From positions 2,952,501-3,016,500 of the forward strand of contig NZ_JAJEJQ010000001.1 of NCBI RefSeq assembly GCF_021390575.1: 64,000 nt of DNA, given 5' to 3'. Below, one piece after another: positions 18,801 through 27,321 of this stretch. Both the position numbers and the translations under genes were made by a program. Origin of the DNA: Paraburkholderia adhaesiva. GTDB taxonomy: Bacteria; Pseudomonadota; Gammaproteobacteria; Burkholderiales; Burkholderiaceae. A model generated the notes under the pieces. The model did not search any database and was not told the DNA's origin. It saw only the letters and a program-made list of their open reading frames with translations. How positions within the stretch are numbered: position 1 is the stretch's first letter; each line of letters starts with the position of its first letter.

Positions 18801-19634
18801 ATGTCGATAAGCGCATTATCAAACTCTAATTCACTCTATACAGCCTGGATGACTTCCCTGGCGAACGGGCAAAACACCAGCAGCGACTCGACGTCCACAG
18901 ACACGTCCATCGCTTCAAACGGTTCGTCCGGTTCGAACAGCGTCAACCCGCTTGCTGCGGCCATCGCTTCAGCGCTCGAGTCGCTGGGGTTGACGACGAG
19001 TAGCACTTCCAGCACATCCACGAGCACCGCCAGCACGGATTCGGCATCGAGCTCCACCGATTCGACGTCGAGCACGTCGTCCTCGTCGACCGACGCACTC
19101 ACCGCCGCGCTTCAGCAGTTCCTCGGCGCACTGTTCCAGTCGGTGGCGCAGCAAACCGGTTTCGCCTCGACGGGCACGAGCGACGGCAGCACGGTCTCGT
19201 CGACAAGCTCGACGAATGCAGCCACCACGGCAGCAAGCTCCACCAATAGCGCTTCCTCCACGTCGAGCGACACGAGCAACACAAGCAGCACCTCGGCGAT
19301 GATGCCCCCGCCGCCCCCGCCGCCTTCGTCCGGTGGTTACGGCAACGATCTGGCATCGGCGATCGAGAACCTCGCACAGTCGCTCTCGTCGACTTCGAGC
19401 AGCACGTCCTCCGATTCGAGCACGGCAAGCAGTTCGTCCAGCAGCGGGACCAGCTCGACGAACGAACTGACCTCGGACTTCCAGAATCTGTTGACGGCCA
19501 TGGGTGCTTCGTCGAGCAGTTCGTCGAGCAACACGACGTCCGAACTCCAGCAGTTCCTCACGACGCTCGCCAGCAACCTGCAACAGCAGGGGGCCGGCGG
19601 TGCAAGCGGGCTGTTCGTGAGCACGTCCGCCTGA
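18801..19634 (+). CDS. Ser/Thr-rich, cysteine-free modular protein of unknown function
   Basis: The 277-residue product is dominated by Ser and Thr linkers and has no Cys, no classical signal peptide and no long membrane segment. Short amphipathic leucine-rich helices interrupt the linkers at about 48-64, 97-121, 181-197, 220-235 and 246-264, and a seven-proline run occupies 169-175. The tail ends in GASGLFVSTSA. The ATG at 18801 has the ribosome site GAGGGG at normal distance. Codon use is coherent and a strong terminator follows. The layout recalls secreted, flexible proteins such as harpins or adhesive linkers, but I do not recognise a family and assign no function. Confidence 0.75.
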   Translation: MSISALSNSNSLYTAWMTSLANGQNTSSDSTSTDTSIASNGSSGSNSVNPLAAAIASALESLGLTTSSTSSTSTSTASTDSASSSTDSTSSTSSSSTDALTAALQQFLGALFQSVAQQTGFASTGTSDGSTVSSTSSTNAATTAASSTNSASSTSSDTSNTSSTSAMMPPPPPPPSSGGYGNDLASAIENLAQSLSSTSSSTSSDSSTASSSSSSGTSSTNELTSDFQNLLTAMGASSSSSSSNTTSELQQFLTTLASNLQQQGAGGASGLFVSTSA

Positions 19635-19681
19635 GCGATAGTCGCCGGCGGCGGCTGCGTTAAAGCACTGTCCCCTTTACG

Positions 19682-19713
19682 CGCCGGGCTGTGATGGCCC
19701 GGCGTGTTTTTTT
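19682..19713 (+). terminator. Intrinsic terminator after the Ser/Thr-rich gene
   Basis: A perfect 8-bp GC stem (CGCCGGGC with GCCCGGCG), 7-base loop, then TGTTTTTTT. It is oriented for the rightward gene, whose stop is 50 bp upstream. Confidence 0.85.
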
Positions 19714-19716
19714 CGC

Positions 19717-19773
19717 GGCTGTGTATCGGGCTGTGTATCGGGTGTATTGGGCTGTGAATCAGACCGTGTATCA
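19717..19773. repeat. Short degenerate tandem repeat
   Basis: Three to four imperfect copies of a 12-bp GGGCTGTGTATC-like unit lie between the terminator and the histidine kinase stop codon. It ends inside the last codons of the kinase gene at 19771. Confidence 0.6.
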
Positions 19774-21099
19774 GCGACGCGTTACCGGAAAGACCAGTTG
19801 CACGAGCAGGCCGCCATCGGGATGGTTCTCGACAATGCATTCGCCGCCGTTATCGCGCGCAAGCCGCGCCACGATGGAGAGCCCAAGGCCGCAGTGGCCT
19901 ACGCCGCCCCGCGCCGGATTTAGCCGCACGAACGGCCGCATGGCGGCAGCGATCCGGTCCGGCTCGATACCCTCGCCGTGATCGCGTACGCGTATCACGC
20001 ACGATCCGTTGTCGACTGACGTCGTGATCTCGACCGGCGGAGCGCCGTATTCGAGCGCATTTTCAACGAGGTTCGTCACGAGCCGGTCCAGCACCACTTG
20101 CGGCAACTTGAACTGCGAGCCAGCGCGCAGATCGAGCACGAACAGCGGGCCGGTTCCGCCTTCAACTTCGTCCGGGTTGCCGAAATGGCTTTGCAAAAAG
20201 CTATCGACTTCGGTCTGCTTGCCCGCATCGGGCACCTGTTGCGCGTACTCCAGAAACTGCTGAATGATGTGCGCGAGCGAATCGATATCGCCCAGCATGT
20301 CCTTACGTTCGCCCTCTTCGGCCATCAGGCTCGCACGCAGCTTGAGCCGCGTAAGCGGCGTTTTCAGATCGTGCGCGATGCCGCTCAGCATCATTACGCG
20401 GTCGTCTTCGGCCTCGTTCACACAACGCATCATGTCGTTGAACGACGCGCTCACCTCGCGTAGTTCGCGCGGCCCCTTGCCCATGAGCGGCGCGATGCGC
20501 TCGCCGGTGCCGAACCGGCGCGCCGCCTGCGCGAGGCTCGCGAGCGGCTTCTGAATCTGCCATGCCGCGAGGAACGAGAGCGTGAGCGCCACCATCAGCA
20601 TCGAAACCGCTTCGGTGACGAAGTGCGGGGGCGGAGGAATATCGACCGGCACGACGACCCACGACGCGCTGCCTGGATAGAGGACCCATAGCTGCGGCGG
20701 GTGGGCGTCGTCGACGGCGAACTGGGTACCGGCCGGTGACTGTGTACGCAAATGGTGGATCAGCTCGACGAGCGGCCGGCGCGTCGGCTCATGCAGGTGA
20801 ATGTCGCGCGGCATGTTCCACGTCGGCACACGGTGCACGCGCAACATGCCGCTCAGCTCACCGGCCTTCGCGGGGTCGAGCGACTCGCCGAGGCGCACGG
20901 CTGGGGGCACGCCCGCCTCATTGGCGTTTTCTTCGCTGGCAACGCGCAGCGCGAGAAGAACGCCGCGCGCGAAACCGTCCACATCATGGTGTGGAGCCTG
21001 CCTGGCGAGCAACAAAAACCAGCCGAGCTGCATCGCCAGCAAGACGGCCGCCGAGAGCAACGCCATGCGCCCGAACAGTGTGTTCAGCGGCCCCCGCAT
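19771..21099 (-). CDS. Two-component sensor histidine kinase, EnvZ-like
   Basis: A 442-residue inner-membrane kinase. Helix 1 is at about 12-31 and helix 2 at about 160-180, enclosing a periplasmic sensor of about 130 residues. A HAMP domain follows (about 181-235), then the HisKA dimerisation helix with phospho-acceptor His243 in GIAHDLKTPLTRLKLR. The C-terminal HATPase domain has the N box (NLVENALEYG), G1 box (DHGEGI) and G2 box (GLGLSIV). Its 3' end runs into a short tandem repeat. It lies 49 bp downstream of its partner regulator and is probably co-transcribed. Signal unknown. Confidence 0.93.
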   Translation of the reverse strand: MRGPLNTLFGRMALLSAAVLLAMQLGWFLLLARQAPHHDVDGFARGVLLALRVASEENANEAGVPPAVRLGESLDPAKAGELSGMLRVHRVPTWNMPRDIHLHEPTRRPLVELIHHLRTQSPAGTQFAVDDAHPPQLWVLYPGSASWVVVPVDIPPPPHFVTEAVSMLMVALTLSFLAAWQIQKPLASLAQAARRFGTGERIAPLMGKGPRELREVSASFNDMMRCVNEAEDDRVMMLSGIAHDLKTPLTRLKLRASLMAEEGERKDMLGDIDSLAHIIQQFLEYAQQVPDAGKQTEVDSFLQSHFGNPDEVEGGTGPLFVLDLRAGSQFKLPQVVLDRLVTNLVENALEYGAPPVEITTSVDNGSCVIRVRDHGEGIEPDRIAAAMRPFVRLNPARGGVGHCGLGLSIVARLARDNGGECIVENHPDGGLLVQLVFPVTRR

Positions 21100-21148
21100 A
21101 TCGCCCCTGCAAACGCCAGCGTGAGGGATAGTGCCCCGACGCCGGTCA

Positions 21149-21886
21149 TCACTGAACAGGCGCGCCGTGCGCGCTTGCGTACGATGCCGGATCGGGCACG
21201 AAGACGTACCCCTTGCCGCGCACCGTCTGGATGTGGCGCGGATTCGACGGATCGGCTTCGATCACGCGGCGCAGCCGCCAGATCGGCACGTCGAGGCTGC
21301 GCTCGTGAAATTCGCGTTCGTCGCGATGCACGATGTCGTGGATCAGCGTGCGCGACATCACCTTGTAGGGGTGGGTGGCGAACACCTTCAAGAGCGCGAA
21401 CTCACTTTCCCTCAATGCGATTTGCGTGTTCTGGCACGAAAGCGTGCGCATCGTGAAATCGAGTTCGAATTCGCCGAACCGGTAGCGTCCGAGCGCAACG
21501 GGCGCGCTCGCCGTGGATGGACCGCGCCGCCGCAGGATGTTCTGGATTCGCACGAGCAGTTCGTACGGATCGAACGGCTTGGGCAAATAATCGTCCGCGC
21601 CCAGCGAGAGCCCGCGTATGCGATCACTCACCCCGCCGCGCGCCGTGACGAAGATCACCGGAATGTCGTCGCCGGCCGCGCGCAATGCGGCGATGGCCTC
21701 TAGACCGTCGGTGTCGGGCATCATGATGTCCAGCACGACAATGGAAGGGCGTTCGCGTTCGAGCCGGCGCTGGAGGTGGGCGCCGCCGTGCAGCACGGCC
21801 GTATCGAAGTTATGGGAGCGCAGGAAGCGGCTCAGCAGATCGCGCACGACGGGATCGTCGTCGACGATGAGGACGCTAGGGTTCAT
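21149..21886 (-). CDS. OmpR-family response regulator
   Basis: A 245-residue regulator with an N-terminal receiver domain (phospho-acceptor Asp53 in VVLDIMMPDTDG, acidic pocket DDD at 9-11, Lys in YLPKPFDPYEL) and a C-terminal winged-helix DNA-binding domain ending in TVRGKGYVFVPDP. It is the first gene of the regulator-kinase pair, transcribed leftward. The closest known style is OmpR/EnvZ, but target genes are not visible nearby; the OmpW porin at 61906 is too far to link from sequence. Confidence 0.94.
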   Translation of the reverse strand: MNPSVLIVDDDPVVRDLLSRFLRSHNFDTAVLHGGAHLQRRLERERPSIVVLDIMMPDTDGLEAIAALRAAGDDIPVIFVTARGGVSDRIRGLSLGADDYLPKPFDPYELLVRIQNILRRRGPSTASAPVALGRYRFGEFELDFTMRTLSCQNTQIALRESEFALLKVFATHPYKVMSRTLIHDIVHRDEREFHERSLDVPIWRLRRVIEADPSNPRHIQTVRGKGYVFVPDPASYASAHGAPVQ

Positions 21887-22060
21887 GCGCGCATTTTAAA
21901 GCAGCGCGGAGGTTGGGAAGCCTTGCCAACTCTTACCGTTCCTTTCCTGGCCGCGTGCGGAGAACGGACGGAATCGCTGCGTGGTACCCGGTCGGCATGG
22001 AGGGCCGTTCGGTTGAACGTCGAGCGCATCGAACAGGCCTTTCCCAGCACCCAGAAAGCA

Positions 22061-22093
22061 CAAGGGGTTACGTGAACTTCACGTAACCCCTTG
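22061..22093. terminator. Long perfect palindrome after tRNA-Thr, likely terminator
   Basis: A perfect 15-bp stem (CAAGGGGTTACGTGA with its complement) and a 3-base loop, located 7 bp after the tRNA CCA end on the tRNA's downstream side. The tract after it on the minus strand is TGCTTTCTG, so the U-run is weak. It probably ends the tRNA transcript. Confidence 0.6.
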
Positions 22094-22100
22094 ATTTATT

Positions 22101-22176
<76 letters not shown>

Positions 22177-22194
22177 GTAGCCCGCAATTCTACT

Positions 22195-22686
22195 TCATTT
22201 CACGATCTTGAGGTGGCCCTTGCCGCCCTTCGCGCCATCGTCCGTGCTCTTTTCCGGCGCGGACACTGACGACTCGCCACTCGCTTCATCGGAGGACGAA
22301 GCCTCGGACGCAGCAGCAGGCTCTACATGCTCATCTTGCGCCGACGGCAGCACTTCGTCGGCGTCGCCAGCCGGCGTCTCGACCGGGAACGCCATCCCCT
22401 GCCCGTTCTCGCGCGCATAGATCGCGAGTACATTCGCCACCGGCACCTCGATCTTGTGGGACTTGCCGGAAAAACGAGCGTGAAACTCGATCATCTCGTT
22501 GCCCATCTGCAACGAGCTCGTCGCCTCGAAGCTGATGTTCAGGACGATCTCGCCATCGCGCACGAACTGGCGCGGCACGCGCGTCCGGTTATCGACCCGC
22601 ACCGCGATATGCGGCGTGAAGCCGTTGTCGGTGCACCACTCGTACAGTGCGCGAAGCAGGTACGGCTTCGTGGAAATCTCTTGCAT
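22195..22686 (-). CDS. sspB: ClpXP protease specificity-enhancing factor SspB
   Basis: SspB tethers ssrA-tagged and some other substrates to ClpX and thereby speeds their degradation by ClpXP. The 163-residue product has the SspB core (TKPYLLRALYEWCTDNGFTPHI, then FVRDGEIVLNIS) in the first 110 residues and ends in a long acidic, Ala/Ser-rich linker with a Leu-Lys-Ile-Val-Lys tail, the typical ClpX-binding peptide. The ATG at 22686 has the ribosome site AAAGGATC; an upstream in-frame extension is not family-like. It follows sspA by 94 bp and is followed by tRNA-Thr. Confidence 0.95.
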   Translation of the reverse strand: MQEISTKPYLLRALYEWCTDNGFTPHIAVRVDNRTRVPRQFVRDGEIVLNISFEATSSLQMGNEMIEFHARFSGKSHKIEVPVANVLAIYARENGQGMAFPVETPAGDADEVLPSAQDEHVEPAAASEASSSDEASGESSVSAPEKSTDDGAKGGKGHLKIVK

Positions 22687-22780
22687 CAACGATCCTTTAC
22701 CGGAACAGCGTGCGGCGCCCGCCCAACCCACTGCGCACTACGCGCCGCACGTCGTCCCTGATTGCCTTGCCCGCAGGCAC

Positions 22781-23392
22781 TTAGCGGCGCATCACCTTTT
22801 CCGACGGCGTCAGCGCTTCGATATAGGCCGGGCGGCTGAAAATGCGCTCGGCGTACTTCATCAGCGGCGCGGCGTTCTTCGACAGTTCGATGCCGTAGTG
22901 GTCGAGGCGCCACAGGAGCGGCGCGATCGCGACGTCGAGCATCGAGAACTCTTCGCCCAGCATGTACTTGTTCTTCAGGAAGATCGGCGCGAGCTGCGTG
23001 AGGCGGTCGCGGATCGCGAGACGCGCCTTCTCGTGGTTCTTCTCGGCAGCCTTGCCCTTCTCGTTTTCGAGCGTGCTCACGTGCACGAACAGTTCCTTCT
23101 CGAAGTTGAGCAGGAACAGGCGCGCGCGGGCGCGCTGCACCGGGTCAGCCGGCATCAGCTGCGGGTGCGGGAAACGCTCGTCGATGTATTCGTTGATGAT
23201 GTTCGATTCGTACAGAATCAGGTCGCGTTCGACCAGAATCGGCACCTGACCGTACGGATTCATCACGGCAATGTCTTCCGGCTTGTTGAACAGGTCGACG
23301 TCGCGGATTTCGAAGTCCATGCCCTTTTCGAACAACACCAGCCGGCAGCGCTGGGAGAACGGGCAGGTAGTGCCGGAGTACAGAACCATCAT
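22781..23392 (-). CDS. sspA: Stringent starvation protein A
   Basis: SspA is a glutathione-transferase-fold protein that binds RNA polymerase and modulates transcription under starvation and acid stress. The 203-residue product carries the N-terminal thioredoxin-like motif SGTTCPFSQRCRLVLFEKG, the conserved segment NPYGQVPILVERDLILYES, and the C-terminal helical domain with MLGEEFSMLDVAIAPLLWRL. A GAGGAAA ribosome site precedes the ATG. It heads the sspA-sspB unit, downstream of petC, which is the usual order in Burkholderiales. Confidence 0.96.
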   Translation of the reverse strand: MMVLYSGTTCPFSQRCRLVLFEKGMDFEIRDVDLFNKPEDIAVMNPYGQVPILVERDLILYESNIINEYIDERFPHPQLMPADPVQRARARLFLLNFEKELFVHVSTLENEKGKAAEKNHEKARLAIRDRLTQLAPIFLKNKYMLGEEFSMLDVAIAPLLWRLDHYGIELSKNAAPLMKYAERIFSRPAYIEALTPSEKVMRR

Positions 23393-23488
23393 GATTTACA
23401 TTTCCTCAATATACCCAAAAGGCCAGCGGGCGATTTAGCCGTTATGCGGTTTACTCGCGGCGCCAGCCCCACGTCGGTCAGGACGTGC

Positions 23489-24274
23489 CTATTTGATATC
23501 TTTCCAGTAGGCGGCGTTCAGTCGCCACGCAAAAAAGCTCAGGATGCCAAGAAACAGCATCACCCACACGCCAAGCTGCCTGCGGGTTTTCTGCTCCGGT
23601 TCGGACATCCAGCCAAGGTACGCCACCAGATCGGCCACGGCAGAATCATAATCCACCGGCGACAGCGTCCCCGGCGTGACCTGCTGGAACCCGGTAAAGC
23701 GGTGGACCTTTTGCCCGGTTTCCTCGTCCACTGCGTCTTCGAACTTCGCCGTGCGGATACCCTGCAACTGCCACAACACGTGCGGCATGCTCACGTTGTC
23801 GAACACCCGGTTGTTCCAGCCGGTCGGGCGTGTGTCGTCCCGGTAAAAGCTGCGCAGATACGTGTACAGCCAGTCGCGCCCGCGCGAGCGCGCTTCCACG
23901 GACAGGTCCGGCGGCGTCACGCCGAACCATGCCTTCGCATCATCCGGCCGCATTGCGATCGACATCGTGTTGCCGACCTTGTCGGTCGTGAACAGGAGAT
24001 TCTGCTCGATCTGCTTTGGCGAAATACCTAGATCCTGCAACCGGCTGAAGCGCATCAGATTCGCACTGTGGCAGTTCAGACAATAGTTTACAAACAATTG
24101 CGCGCCGTGTTGCAGTGAAGCAAGATTTTCGCCGTTATCGGGTGCGCGGTCGAGCGGAATGTTCTCCTGGGCCTGCGCGGGCGCAACCACCAGTGCGCAG
24201 ACGAGCGCCAGCGCGGCCACACCGAACCGGGCGCCCACGCGGCTGAGCGTCCCAAAGAGGGATTTTGTTGTCAT
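23489..24274 (-). CDS. petC: Cytochrome c1 of the bc1 complex
   Basis: Cytochrome c1 passes electrons from the Rieske protein to soluble or membrane cytochrome c. The 261-residue precursor has a signal peptide (about 1-36, ending AQAQ), the haem-binding CLNCH with Cys65, Cys68 and His69, a distal methionine in the NTMSIAMRPDD region, and a C-terminal anchor (VWVMLFLGILSFFAWRL). The ATG at 24274 has a GAGG ribosome site eight bases upstream. It follows petB by 25 bp and ends the petABC operon. Confidence 0.96.
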   Translation of the reverse strand: MTTKSLFGTLSRVGARFGVAALALVCALVVAPAQAQENIPLDRAPDNGENLASLQHGAQLFVNYCLNCHSANLMRFSRLQDLGISPKQIEQNLLFTTDKVGNTMSIAMRPDDAKAWFGVTPPDLSVEARSRGRDWLYTYLRSFYRDDTRPTGWNNRVFDNVSMPHVLWQLQGIRTAKFEDAVDEETGQKVHRFTGFQQVTPGTLSPVDYDSAVADLVAYLGWMSEPEQKTRRQLGVWVMLFLGILSFFAWRLNAAYWKDIK

Positions 24275-24299
24275 GTTTTCCTCGTGCACGGGTCGGGGG

Positions 24300-25685
24300 T
24301 TAATGGGGCTTGAACCGCACACGCTCGGGCGGCTTCTTGAAGGTCCCAAGCGGCGTCCAGACCGGCATGCCGAGGAAAAACGCAAAGTAGATGAGCGCAC
24401 AGATCTGCGCGATCAGCGTCCCCGCCGGTGAAGGTGGTTTCGTCCCCAAAAACGCCAGCGTCAGGAACGCTGCGACGAAAATCCCGAGGAAGACTTTGTG
24501 GAACAGCGGTCGGTAGCGGATCGACTTCACCGGCGCGCGGTCGAGCCACGGCAGGAAAAAGAGCGAAATCACCGCCGATCCCATCACCACGACGCCCCAG
24601 AACTTCGACTGGGTGAAATACATCGCGAGGACCACGAGGGCCGCCAGCACCGGCAGCCCCACTCGCCACTTGCCGCGCGCACGCACGAGCGCAATCACGC
24701 CGAGCACCGCGATCACGATCATCAGGACGATCTTGAACGGGTCGGTGGTGGCACGGAGCATCGCGTAGAAGGCCGTGAAATACCAGACCGGCGCGATTTC
24801 GGGTGGCGTCTGCAGCGGATTGGCGGGGATGAAGTTATTCGCTTCGAGGAAGTAACCGCCCATCTCCGGCGCGAAGAACACGATCGCCGCGAAGATCATC
24901 AGGAAAATGCACACGCCCATGAAGTCGTGCACCGAGTAATACGGGTGGAACGGAATGCCATCGAGCGGCTTGCCGTCCGCGTCCTTCTTTTCCTTGATCT
25001 CGATGCCGTCGGGGTTGCCCGAACCCACCTCGTGCAGCGCGACGATGTGCGCGAACACCAGCCCCAGCAGCACGAGCGGAATCGCGATCACATGCAGCGC
25101 GAAGAAGCGGTTCAGCGTGACATCGGAGACGACGTAATCGCCACGAATCCAGAGCGACAGATCGGGCCCGATGAACGGAATCGCCGAAAACAGGTTCACG
25201 ATCACCTGGGCGCCCCAGAACGACATCTGGCCCCACGGAAGCAGATAGCCGAAGAACGCCTCGGCCATCAGGCACAGGAAAATCGCGCAGCCGAAGATCC
25301 ACACGAGTTCGCGCGGCTTGCGGTAAGAGCCGTACATCAGCCCGCGGAACATGTGCAGATAGACGACCACGAAGAACATCGAGGCGCCCGTCGAGTGCAT
25401 GTAGCGGATCAGCCAGCCCCACGGCACCTCGCGCATGATGTACTCGACCGACGCGAACGCGAGCGTCGAGTCGGGCTTGTAGTTCATGGTGAGGAAAATG
25501 CCGGTGACGATCTGGTTCACCAGCACGAGCAGCGCGAGCGAGCCGAAGAAGTACCAGAAGTTGAAGTTCTTCGGTGCGTAGTATTCGGAGAGATGTGCTT
25601 TCCACGTTGCCGTCAACGGGAAGCGTCTGTCGATCCAGCCGACGAGTCCCGTCGTCTCAACCTTGTGTTCGGTTCCCGTCGCCAT
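24300..25685 (-). CDS. petB: Cytochrome b of the bc1 complex
   Basis: Cytochrome b holds two b haems and the quinol-oxidation and quinone-reduction sites of complex III. The 461-residue product spans the inner membrane with eight or more helices. The haem ligands lie in the YMHSTGASMFFVVVYLHMFRG and FALHVIAIPLVLLGLVFAHIVALHEVGS segments, and the Qo-site PEWY-type motif appears as PVWYF. The ATG at 25685 shares its A with the petA stop (TGATG), so translation is coupled. The product is the fused b6/subunit IV type. It is essential for bc1-dependent aerobic respiration. Confidence 0.97.
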   Translation of the reverse strand: MATGTEHKVETTGLVGWIDRRFPLTATWKAHLSEYYAPKNFNFWYFFGSLALLVLVNQIVTGIFLTMNYKPDSTLAFASVEYIMREVPWGWLIRYMHSTGASMFFVVVYLHMFRGLMYGSYRKPRELVWIFGCAIFLCLMAEAFFGYLLPWGQMSFWGAQVIVNLFSAIPFIGPDLSLWIRGDYVVSDVTLNRFFALHVIAIPLVLLGLVFAHIVALHEVGSGNPDGIEIKEKKDADGKPLDGIPFHPYYSVHDFMGVCIFLMIFAAIVFFAPEMGGYFLEANNFIPANPLQTPPEIAPVWYFTAFYAMLRATTDPFKIVLMIVIAVLGVIALVRARGKWRVGLPVLAALVVLAMYFTQSKFWGVVVMGSAVISLFFLPWLDRAPVKSIRYRPLFHKVFLGIFVAAFLTLAFLGTKPPSPAGTLIAQICALIYFAFFLGMPVWTPLGTFKKPPERVRFKPH

Positions 25686-26305
25686 CACGCTTCTCCTTGT
25701 TCGTCCCGGCCGATCACGATCTGCGTCGGGGACGCGAACATGAAGCGGGGGATGTCGAGATTCTGCGGCGCGGGCTTGTTCTTGAACACGCGCCCGGCGA
25801 GATCGTAGGTGGAGCCGTGGCACGGGCACAGGAAGCCGCCGGGCCAGTCGTTGGGAAGATTCGGTTGCGGGCCTGACTGGAATCGCGCCGTCGGCGTGCA
25901 GCCCAGATGCGTGCACACAGCGACCGCCACGAGGATGTTCTTGTGTTCGGCGCGCGAGCGGTACGGGTTGTTACAGTACTCCGGCAAGGGCATCGAGAAC
26001 GGATCCTTCGAATCGGGATCTGCCAACCCGGGCGTGGCTTTGACGACATCGGCCATCATGGCGTCGGTGCGGTTCAGGATCCAGACGGGCTTGCCGCGCC
26101 AGGCGACGGTCGTCATGCTGCCCGGCTCGAGATTGCTGATGTCGACTTCGACGGGCGCCCCCGCCGCGCGGGCCTTCTCGGAAGGCGCAAACGACGCCAC
26201 GAAGGGTACGACAGCGGCAGCGCCTCCGATGCCGCCGGCGACGGACGTCGCGATCAGCCAGGTACGTCGGCTGCCATCGACGTTGTCATTTTCTTTGTCT
26301 CGCAT
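25685..26305 (-). CDS. petA: Rieske iron-sulfur protein of the bc1 complex
   Basis: This subunit carries the [2Fe-2S] cluster that takes one electron from quinol. The 206-residue product has box 1 CTHLGC at 131-136 and box 2 CPCHGS at 160-165, a single N-terminal anchor (about 17-40), and a twin-arginine motif SRRTWL at 12-17, implying export by the Tat system, whose genes are also in this window (28707-30382). The ATG at 26305 gives the standard N-terminus. It is the first gene of petA-petB-petC. Confidence 0.96.
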   Translation of the reverse strand: MRDKENDNVDGSRRTWLIATSVAGGIGGAAAVVPFVASFAPSEKARAAGAPVEVDISNLEPGSMTTVAWRGKPVWILNRTDAMMADVVKATPGLADPDSKDPFSMPLPEYCNNPYRSRAEHKNILVAVAVCTHLGCTPTARFQSGPQPNLPNDWPGGFLCPCHGSTYDLAGRVFKNKPAPQNLDIPRFMFASPTQIVIGRDEQGEA

Positions 26306-26555
26306 CACATCGCCCCACTTCTGAGTTGGATTTATCTGTCGCTCTGTGCTCACCCGCAGCACCGCCGACCGCTAGTTTGCTCGAACGGAGTTGGCATTTA
26401 CAAGGGGCGACTTTTAAAAAGCGGGCGAAGTCATTGATATCCCTGGGTTTTCCAGCACGAAAAATTGCAAAATCGCCTTCGTCTTTTAAGCGTTTATAGA
26501 ATAAAGGCCGCGCATTGAGCGCGACGCGAGGCGACCGGCAATCCACCCGGGCCAA

Positions 26556-27302
26556 TCAGACCGGATTGTGGATATCGATGAAAAGATGCTCGACGTCGAA
26601 AACTTCCGAGAGATGCGCGCCAAGCGCCTGCACGCCGAAACGCTCGGTCGCGTGATGGCCCGCCGCAAGAAACGCCACGCCGCTCTCGGCCGCCGTGTGG
26701 GTCGTCTGCTCGGAGATCTCGCCGGTCAGGAAGACATCGGCGCCGGCGTCGATTGCGGCGTCGAAGAAACTTTGCGCCGCGCCCGTGCACCAGGCCACGC
26801 GACGCAGTTGCCAGTCGGGGTCGCCGAGCACGAGTGGCGCGCGTCCGAGCGTGTGCTCGACCTGCGCCGAGAAGTGCGCTAGCGTGATGGGCATGGGCAG
26901 CGTGGCCATCCAGCCGAGGTCCTGGTCGCCGAAACGCTGCTCGCCGATCCAGCCGAGCTTCGCGCCTAGTTGCGCGTTGTTGCCGAATTCGGGATGGCTG
27001 TCGAGCGGCAGATGATAGGCGAACAGGTTCAGGTCATTCGCGAGCAGCGTTCTCAGGCGCCGGTATTTGCGGCCCGTGATCTGCGGCGATTCGTTCTTCC
27101 AGAAGTAACCGTGGTGGACGAGCACGGCATCGGCGCCCCACTCCACCGCGGCCTCCAGAAACGCGAGCGACGCACTGACGCCCGTCGCGATTTTCTCCAC
27201 GCGGCGGCGCCCTTCAACCTGCAGACCGTTGGGGCAATAGTCCTTGAAGCGCGCGGCCTCGAGAAGATTGTTCAGATACAATTCCAGTTCGATCCGATCC
27301 AT
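26556..27302 (-). CDS. Nif3-like dinuclear metal-centre protein (YbgI/DUF34)
   Basis: A 248-residue protein of the Nif3/YbgI family, which forms a toroidal hexamer with a dinuclear metal site. Visible signatures are the N-terminal [14 protein letters not shown], the metal-binding HHGYFWKNE, the [19 protein letters not shown] segment, the C-terminal [12 protein letters not shown] and the late [10 protein letters not shown] with metal-ligand His. Family members may act as GTP cyclohydrolase-like or metal-handling proteins; function is not settled. It is divergent from the protease gene with only 19 bp between the two starts, so the promoters must overlap. Confidence 0.93.
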   Translation of the reverse strand: MDRIELELYLNNLLEAARFKDYCPNGLQVEGRRRVEKIATGVSASLAFLEAAVEWGADAVLVHHGYFWKNESPQITGRKYRRLRTLLANDLNLFAYHLPLDSHPEFGNNAQLGAKLGWIGEQRFGDQDLGWMATLPMPITLAHFSAQVEHTLGRAPLVLGDPDWQLRRVAWCTGAAQSFFDAAIDAGADVFLTGEISEQTTHTAAESGVAFLAAGHHATERFGVQALGAHLSEVFDVEHLFIDIHNPV

Positions 27303-27321
27303 ATAATCCTCGACTCTTCAG

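Noticed and set aside
19717..19773. A minisatellite with regulatory meaning
   Set aside because: Only three to four weak 12-bp copies exist, so it is listed as a short repeat but not argued as a finding.
24498..25808. A 436-codon open frame opposite petB and petA
   Set aside because: Arg/Glu/His-rich shadow with no motif; petB and petA explain the sequence.
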